A DNA stretch of 64,000 bases from Micrasema longulum (taxonomy: Eukaryota > Arthropoda > Insecta > Trichoptera > Brachycentridae). The stretch spans positions 1-64,000 of the forward strand of contig JAGVSM010000972.1 in NCBI GenBank assembly GCA_022494885.1, read 5' to 3'. A program made the position numbers and the translations under genes. Positions within the stretch are counted from its first letter, which is position 1; the number at the start of each line of letters is the position of its first letter. This document shows positions 57,680 through 64,000 of this stretch, piece after piece. The notes under the pieces are model-generated. The model saw nothing but the letters and a program-made list of their open reading frames with translations, made no database searches and was not told the origin of the DNA.

Positions 57680-57790
57680 GTTATTGGATGGCAGGCCCAA
57701 TTATTTTCATAAATATTTTATTATATTTTAATAGTCTCCATTTTACCTGTTCATCTGTTTAAATTCTGAATAAATTAAACAAACAAATAA
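57680..57790 (+). mobile_element. LINE 3' end, same family as 33.4 kb
   Basis: TTGGATGGCAGGCCCAATTA, TACCTGTTCATCTGTTT and TCTGAATAAATTAAACAAAC match 33418-33522. Only the last 110 bases are present, an extreme 5' truncation. Confidence 0.75.
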
Positions 57791-57831
57791 TTTGCTTTTC
57801 ACTGAATAGTAAGTTATTAAATATAAATTAT

Positions 57832-58022
57832 TATCATCATCATTTCCCTATCCGCACCTTGTGATGCATAGGACACTGCTTTGGCTCTCCGATTATAGTT
57901 TATTTAGTTCACAATTATCACATTGACTGTAAGGTCATCAGTCTTACGCTTCAGGTGCCTTTCCAGCAACAATGAAATAATGCAGTTTAAGCCACCTTTA
58001 AAACCAGTGTTTCATGTCTACC
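57832..58022 (-). mobile_element. SINE family 2, 5'-truncated
   Basis: It starts with the antisense tail TTATCATCATCATTTCCCTA. Then come GTGATGCATAGGACACTGC and GTCATCAGTCTTACGCTTCA, as at 62.8 kb. The tRNA-like head beyond TTTCATGTCTACC is missing. Confidence 0.75.
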
Positions 58023-58454
58023 CTGTCAATTGAATCGAATCCGCCATTCTCTTGACAATGAGAAGGAATTATATTCACACGATATCCTTGTTCAAGATTC
58101 TTACTTGAGAGTAGTCAAGTCAAAAACGCTTGTCCTGGTTTTTGCTTCTTTTTTACCCGCTTAGACAGAAAATATCTTGACACACTTTTTTAGAATCCTT
58201 TTTTTTCTCTGTCACTCAGACACATCTTTTTTTGCAACACTTTTGATCAAAATCTAAGGCACCAAAAAAAACTGGCCAAGTCAAAACTCTTGTTTGTTGA
58301 CAAATCAAGATTGAAGTTTTTACAAAGCTATAAATTAATACTTTTGCTTCTTAGTACACATTTGATTTTAAGTTTATTTTACTTTACAAAGACAAAATAG
58401 CAGCAATTCATTGATTCAGCATGAAAGTGTTTTGGTTTAGTCCATATTTCTTAT
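58023..58454. other. unassigned
   Basis: No gene or element recognised. Confidence 0.4.
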
Positions 58455-58870
58455 TGCTGATATTTTTTTTTATTTATTTTTTTTATTAATTATAAAACAT
58501 ATAAAACAAAAAGTACACATTATACTCCCAGTAGTTATTAAGGACACTCATTTGGGACCATACATAAAAAAACATTCTTCTGACAATACATAATATCATA
58601 CATAGTTAATACATCCGAAATAGTAAGAAAACATTATTGTATAAGAAACATAAAACACAGTACTTTGCACCATTTATATAAATTACATTAATAACTATCA
58701 CTATTAAACAGATTTAAGTAATATTTTTTAATTGCGACACTTTATTTTTTTATTTTTTTATTCGATTTTTCGTGTTTTAGCTCATCGGGCAGTTTATTAT
58801 ATCCGGAATGGCCAATATTTTCCAAAGACCTACTGCTGAACTTTGTTGAGCGAAACTTAGACACATGAAG
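58455..58870 (-). pseudogene. LINE C-terminus and 3' end
   Basis: The complement of 58860-58765 reads KFRSTKFSSRSLENIGHSGY and NKLPDELKHEKS, the end of a LINE ORF2 (F...L.YN.LP.ELK). The long 3' region (58740-58455) shares CATTTGGGACCATACATAAAA and ACATATAAAACAAAAAG with 6195-6390, and ends in an A-rich tail. Confidence 0.75.
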
Positions 58871-59039
58871 ATTCGTGAAACTAACTTGATCAACATACAA
58901 TAATCAGGTTTGTAAAAAACGTTCAGATATAAGTATACTTCCTATTTACCAGTTAAAGATAACATTCGGCACTAAGACTCAAAATTGCAAAACTTAAAAT
59001 TTAATCTTCTAGGAAAATTTACTTATACACTTACGATAT

Positions 59040-59610
59040 TTTTTTATTTCATTTTTATTTTTTTTATTAATAACAAATAAAAATACAATATTACAGCTAA
59101 GTATATTTTTTTACATTAATCAAATACATATATTTACATTAAAGTTTCCCATTACATAAAAGAAATAAACAATTCTTTTGTACATAATGGGGAGTGACGT
59201 CTTACAATAGATTATTTTATTTTAATCAATAATATTTTTAGAACAACATAAATAAATTACAAAAAAGATATAAACGATGTTTTCAATTAGTGTTACATAA
59301 AGAAGAATTAAAGATGTAGTTTTTTACTTCTTTCTTAAATATATTGTATTTCTGACTGTACTTTTTATTATCTTCGTTCATTTCATTGAAGAAAAATATT
59401 CCTCTGTAAGTATAATGATGTTGTGCAGTAGTTGTTTTTAATCTAGGAGTTAAGATATTACCACCTGATATACATATGCTTCTAGTATATATCTCTTGAT
59501 TAATCTATATGGACGTAGTGCTTTAATATCATATAAGGCAAAGATAGGCAAAATCTGAGTACTCGTGTAACAACAATTCGTATTATATTACTGAACGGCG
59601 AAAACGCTAT
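59040..59610 (-). pseudogene. LINE C-terminus and 3' end, another family
   Basis: The complement of 59480-59310 reads SICISGGNILTPRLKTTTAQ, HHYTYRGIFFFNEMNEDNKK and YNIFKKEVKNYI with a stop. The pattern of a basic TPR..TTT.Q..F.YRG..F.N stretch and a K-rich tail is a known ORF2 ending in CR1/L2-like LINEs. The 3' region runs to a T-rich (plus) tail at 59040. The upstream part (59500-59610) is decayed. Confidence 0.7.
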
Positions 59611-60196
59611 CTCAAGCGAAAACAAATACTACTAGCAAATGTTTCGGTTCAATTTATCTACCCTTGAACGAAATTATCTAATGTTACGTATCTAGTTATA
59701 AAAATATTACGTGCGTACTCATTTCTCGTTCCCTCTCTGCGGTGGAATGATATTTATACAGTATTCGTATGTAAGCAAAGGGAATATTTTCAGCTAATCT
59801 TGCCAGCGGGAAAAGCTAGCTTTCTGGAAAATTCACAAGGCTTTATCTTCCGTGACGCTGTGAGGAAAATTGACCGTGATCCTTTCCGCGTTTTCAGGTT
59901 TTCTGGCCTAGAATTATGAATGGAGTCTTTTGTTTCACGACATTTCAGAATCCTTCAGGAACCGCAAATTTTACTTCGGATGAGTTAACCACATAAAAAT
60001 TTTTGAATCGAAAATAGCATTTTAAATACGGCTTTTTCAATTCTACTAGACAATTAATTATTATTATTTTTTACTACTATACCATTTTATTATTTTTTGT
60101 GTTTTGACAAACTTTTTTACTGAATTTCATTGTGTTTCTATAGGTACGTTCTTTAGATTTATTTACTTAACAATTATCTATACCTATTATCTATAC
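59611..60196. other. unassigned
   Basis: No gene or element recognised. Confidence 0.4.
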
Positions 60197-60240
60197 ACCA
60201 GTCTGAAAATGCCCATTAGAGGGTGAAAGCGCTAATTGGT
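60197..60240 (+). ncRNA. hammerhead-like motif, family D, best helices
   Basis: ACCAGT (60197-60202) pairs with ATTGGT (60235-60240) over six pairs, one of them G-U. Between them: CTGAAAA (one base from CTGAAGA), an extra T, stem GCCC-ATTAGA-GGGT, an intact GAAA, then GCGC with U giving the minimal stem III AGCGCU, and A as the residue 5' of the predicted cut. This is the layout of a type I hammerhead ribozyme with a loopless stem III. G-to-A in the second core box probably inactivates it. A sister copy is at 53031-53074. Confidence 0.6.
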
Positions 60241-61019
60241 CAAAATAAATAAGTGAAAGTGTACCAAGTATTTTAAAATTAATAACTTATATTTAAATAT
60301 AAGTTATTACATCATTACAATGGAATTCCATAAAGAATTGTCAATATATAATTTAAATGAAATTATTTTTACAATTCCTAACATTTATATTTTGATAAAG
60401 TTTGTCTGTGATTTTACAATGCAATATTTCACTGTCCCTAGACTGGCAATGGAAGTGTTAAACTGATCGGCTTTACTTTCTGAAACATATTTAAATAAGC
60501 TGCATGTATTTAACTAATGCTAAGTAATGTCGAAAATTAATTTTTGCTTATTAACTTAATATTATCACAATCATTATTATTTATTCAAATTAATCTAAAA
60601 AAGTAAACAAAATCTAGATCGCGCCAAACAAATAATAAATAAAAGTTTATCGGGGCGTTTCTGGTACATTTTTTTTAATAGTTAATTTTAACAAAATATC
60701 AAATAAAAACTAAAACAAATAACAGAAAAAAACACTGTTTAAATTAAAAAACACAAATATATTTGGACTGGATAAACACAACTTTACACCTTGAAGTTTT
60801 GATTCTTGATGACGAAATCCTTCAATCGTTTGCTTCTTTGCTGCAATCTGGTAAAGTTCTTTACATCGGCAGAAAGCTTAAAAATAGCTTTGGTACCAGA
60901 TATTCTCTCGTTCTGCTTCCATAGAAAATTTGTGCTCTAGACTCTACCAGTTTCATGGCCAAGGTAATACCTTGTTTTTAAAACTGTCTGAATATTTGTT
61001 AATTATCTCCGTTTTTCTT
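60241..61019. other. unassigned
   Basis: The first 70 bases belong with the family D element and include the palindrome ATAACTTATATTTAAATATAA. The rest shows nothing recognisable. Confidence 0.4.
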
Positions 61020-61735
61020 TATTATTATTTTTATTATGGATAACTTGTATAGCGCCATTTTCGTAATAATACCTCAAGGGCGCTTTACATATAATTCTAT
61101 TGTTAAATTAATTTAATTGAAGCTTTTAAATTTGTAATTTAATTAAAACAATTTATTTTGTTGTCACATGCTACGGATTTATTCAAATGATTTAGAGAAC
61201 AAGTGGGTTTTAAGTTTTTTCCGACACATCACTTCATTTTCACAGCCTCGCACCTCTGCTGGGAGAGCATTCCATGCCATAGGGCCTGCGACCGCAAATG
61301 CGCGTTCACTAAAAATTTAGTACTACCTCTACGCAAACAGCGCACTAAATAGTGCGCTGTTTGCGTAGAGGTAAAATAACTTTTCCTCTCGCCGTAGACG
61401 TAGCTGATCTAAGCGTTAGACGCCTGTCAGCTAGTTCATCTTGAATGCATAGTTCCCTTAGATATTCCGGAGCAGAGTTGTGCAGTGACTTATACATAAA
61501 CCAACAGAGTTTGTATTCGAACCTATGTGGAAAACGTAGCCAGTGTAGTTCTCGAAGTAGTGGAGTGATATGACTGAACTTAGAGATTCCGAAAATAAGT
61601 CTCGCTGCGGCATTCAATACAGATTGTAGGCGAGTCATTTTGTCTATTGGTAGACCTGCATAGATACCATTACAATAATCGACTCTAGACACTACAAACG
61701 CATTTAAGTTAGTCTTCTTTGTTTATTCTCAAATG
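61020..61735 (-). pseudogene. L2-clade LINE, C-terminal domain and 3' end
   Basis: The minus frame 61692-61345 reads SRVDYCNGIYAGLPIDKMTR, LQSVLNAAARLIFGISKFSH, TPLLRELHWLRFPHRFEYKL, LHNSAPEYLREL and GKVILPLRKQRT. After a small insertion it resumes as SERAFAVAGPMAWNALPAEV and KKLKTHLFSKSFE with a stop near 61184. RVDYCN, LQ.VLNAAARL, LHWL and WNALP are signatures of L2/CR1 LINEs. The 3' end AAAGCGCCCTTGAGGTATTA, AAATGGCGCTATACAAG and an ATAATAAAAATAATAATA tail is the L2-type terminal hairpin. 5'-truncated. Confidence 0.92.
61324..61373. repeat. perfect 50-bp palindrome inside the L2 LINE
   Basis: TACCTCTACGCAAACAGCGC continuing to 61347 is followed by AA and then its exact complement to 61373. 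The right arm (61350-61373) is the normal LINE sequence (LPLRKQRT on the minus strand). The left arm is an inverted copy, which breaks the frame before SERAF. Confidence 0.95.
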
Positions 61736-62180
61736 TAATTTAAAAAAGTATATTGTTAAGTGTCCTCGGCACAGGAAACCCCAGTGAGGTCACATTATTT
61801 TTATTTATTATATAAAAAAATCATGTCAGAAATCGACCCCGAGACGTTTTTCGTGGTAGGTCAACGCGCTGAACATTACACCACGAGGTTGATAAACGTC
61901 TTTTCATCAGGACAATTATCACAATAACGTGCAAATACTAAAACACACTTACACCTTCAATTTTCAATCTCCTAGCCCTACCATTTCTCGACCACCTTCT
62001 AATTCTCCAACATACCACTTGTAACCTTCTTACTAACCTAATTTTTAGTGCATGTTTGGAAATGGTGGTGTTTGCATATTTCTGTAACTCTGCATGTAAT
62101 TTATAAATGTTTTCGTCAATACTGTGTGTACTGCTGTAAAGATGAAAGTGTTTTTAAGTATTTGTATGTTATTGTGGTAA
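61736..62180. repeat. SINE family 2 head fragment and PLE-like flank
   Basis: 61826-61895 (antisense ATCGACCCCGAGACG, CGCGCTGAACATTACACCAC) is a SINE head without body. 61985-62180 precedes a family A motif as 50170-50318 does, but has diverged strongly. Confidence 0.5.
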
Positions 62181-62232
62181 GTATCCTGATGAAGAGACAA
62201 TTACAAAAATTTTGAAACCGGTAGGCATTTAT
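62181..62232 (+). ncRNA. hammerhead-like motif, family A, decayed
   Basis: GTATC, an intact CTGATGA (62186-62192), an extra A, GAGACAATTACAAAAATTTT (weak stem II), an intact GAAA, CCGG, TA, then GGCAT. Both core boxes are canonical and the minimal stem III ACCGGU is present. Stem I and stem II have lost pairs. It aligns with 50320-50363 by position of all boxes. Confidence 0.45.
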
Positions 62233-62805
62233 AGTCAAAAGGTAGTTTCATACTTATATTTACTGTGTCGTAAAAGCCTACCATAAAATTATATGAAATA
62301 TTTGAGTGTATAAAATCTAGACTTTTTCAAAACACTTGACCTTAGCCTGTAAAGAGCTGACGTTAAAAGGTTGAGCGTGTTTACACGCCGCATGTAGTAT
62401 GGCCGTCCCTGTTATCACGGAAACGTTCAGGGCTTTAGCGCACTTATGTAAAAAGTAGTTTTTTCATTGAGGTATAAATTTAACGTAATAGCAACCAGCT
62501 TAGAACCTGAGTTACCACGTTAAAAAAACTAATTTTGGAATGTTCTTCAATTTCACTCTCAGAACTAATGGTGGGAATAATCGAATTAAAATATCTTGAC
62601 ATTTCAAAACAATCGAAATATGATTTCGGGCTTGACATTTCGAGACAATCGAGATATGAATTCTGACATGTGAATTCACAACTTTTAACATTTTTGTGTG
62701 TCGTATCATCAGCACTATAATTTTAATTTTATTTTATTTTGAAATTACTTTGCGTGTGACGTATTAAGATCACGTCTGTTAGTTTGTTTCCCGGAAATAG
62801 GATAA
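62233..62805. other. unassigned
   Basis: No gene. 62580-62660 contains a short duplicated phrase, CTTGACATTTCAAAACAATCG and CTTGACATTTCGAGACAATCG. Confidence 0.45.
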
Positions 62806-63078
62806 CTATCATCGTCATCATCATTCCCTTTCCTCACCTAATGGTGCATAGGGCACTGTATTGGTAAACCAATTGCAGCGTATTTTGATCATTTTGTGTT
62901 ACATGAAGGTCAGATGATCAGTCTTACGCTTCAGATACCAGTCCAGGGACTATGAAATATTTTAGTGTGAAAACACCCTTATAAATAAATATTTCAAATT
63001 AACCATGTCGGGAATCGAACCCGAGACCTCTTGCATGGTAGAAAAACGCGCTGACCATTACACCACGAGGCTGACATA
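62806..63078 (-). mobile_element. SINE family 2, well-preserved copy
   Basis: Antisense. It starts with the tail CTATCATCGTCATCATCATT, then GGTGCATAGGGCACTGTATT and GTCAGATGATCAGTCTTACG. It ends in the head with GGGAATCGAACCCGAG (B-box complement) and TTACACCACGAGGCTGAC (A-box side). Of the copies here it has the most tRNA-like head. Confidence 0.88.
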
Positions 63079-64000
63079 TAACTATCACAACGTAATATTA
63101 TCGGTGGATTTTGGCGAACTTTATTTCATACATTTTTAAGAAATTTACAATTTATTGTCCTAATTTTTATCGTGCGTAATAAAACATTTTTATATCAAAT
63201 TTCCCGTAGGGCTGAACTCCCTCATTATTATTTTGAAGTACTTTGTTATTACACATGTATTTTTACCCCTTTACCCAACAGTCAGCAACGTTGTTTTTTT
63301 TTGTCCGTTTTCTTACATTTCACGGTAAAAAAAATCGATTGATTCAATTATTTGCATCTCACGAATGCTTGTATTTCGATTATTCCCATCATTACTCAGA
63401 ACTCTTTCCAATAAGAAATACAATTAAAACATCGATTCCATTCATATCACCCAAATCCTTTCGAAGACATAAGTTATAAAGTTAAGTTTTTATTTCCTCA
63501 GGACTCGTGCGAAAGTTTACCTCCCTTATCACAAACAGTGGAATGAAAAGTTTACTTCCAGAAGGGAAATTGAAATTAATGCCGACGCACAGCACGTGAC
63601 CGTTACTATCGTGAGAAATATTATTATTCTGGGACATCCTGTAGCTTAAGGCTCTGGTATAACGGCTGTGGACCACCCTGTAGCAGAGCGAGGGTAACGA
63701 TACCCTATGTTGTGATAAATAAATTTTTATTAAAAAAAAAGATTTATACAAGGAGAAAGACCTGCCTTTTAAAATATTCATTTTAACCCTTGCGTGGCTG
63801 TGATGTCACACGAGTCAATATACGATACAAGACTTAATTCTCTTATTTTTCTCAATGATGAAGTTGTTTTTTTTTATCTTCAAATGGACATTTCAACACC
63901 GGATTTAGAAAGTAAAGTTTGTATAACTTTGCTGGATTTTTATACAAAAAATATTGAATCTTGCTACCCAAAAAATGATGCCAGAAAATACAGCCATACA
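63079..64000. other. unassigned; possible TTAA-flanked element start
   Basis: At 63783 TTAACCCTTGCGTGGCTGTG resembles a piggyBac-like end (TTAA followed by CCCTT), but the other end would lie outside the window. 63630-63690 has CATCCTGTAG and CACCCTGTAG phrases. The minus frame 63781-63482 has no motif. Confidence 0.35.

Noticed and set aside
5651..63078. tRNA genes at the A-box and B-box sequences
   Set aside because: The boxes belong to SINE heads. No acceptor stem closes and SINE bodies with tails follow.

Overview
The window is strongly AT-rich eukaryotic DNA from an arthropod, most probably an insect. The evidence is the mix of repeats: mariner and other Tc1/mariner transposases, Penelope-like retroelement (PLE) pieces, several non-LTR (LINE) lineages with (AAAT)n or (ATAA)n tails, Helitrons with TC/CTAG ends and tRNA-headed SINEs. 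The sequence does not fix the order or species. I find no complete host gene. Almost every open frame is either a decayed transposon or chance in AT-rich DNA. The only candidate host-like coding pieces are a possible single exon at about 44.16-44.40 kb (minus) and a 47-codon open stretch at 33.53-33.67 kb (plus). It reads as intergenic or deep intronic repeat-rich DNA.

Layout. 1-10 kb: a non-autonomous Helitron, an R1/LOA-like LINE end with a duplicated 3' region, two copies of a 240-bp perfect foldback element, an RTE-like LINE end, two SINE families and a truncated LINE. 10-18.2 kb: SINE and repeat pieces, three hammerhead-like RNA motifs, a (TATTT)n microsatellite, a Tc1/mariner transposase relic and an antisense LINE. 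18.9-21.7 kb: an RTE-like LINE interrupted by an R1/LOA-like LINE with a 13-bp target duplication, then another LINE end and a SINE. 21.7-30 kb: mostly unassigned, with LTR-like pieces, a 125-bp MITE and a LINE end. 30-37 kb: a near full-length dead mariner, an LTR-like piece, four LINE fragments and a second mariner relic. 37-49 kb: sparse, with SINEs, LINE ends, a palindromic hammerhead-like element and the candidate exon. 49-64 kb: LINE ends, PLE-associated sequence with a GIY-YIG endonuclease relic, the second Helitron, further hammerhead-like motifs, two foldback structures, an L2-clade LINE and several SINE copies.

The most interesting signal is a set of short structured motifs, at least nine loci in four sequence families. 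They share one architecture: stem I, CUGANGA, one extra base, stem II, GAAA, a minimal palindromic stem III, UA or UC, and the other stem I strand. This is the layout of type I hammerhead ribozymes with a very short stem III, known from PLE terminal repeats. The stems differ between families but still pair, which argues for RNA structure. Most copies here have damaged cores, and the extra base makes activity uncertain.
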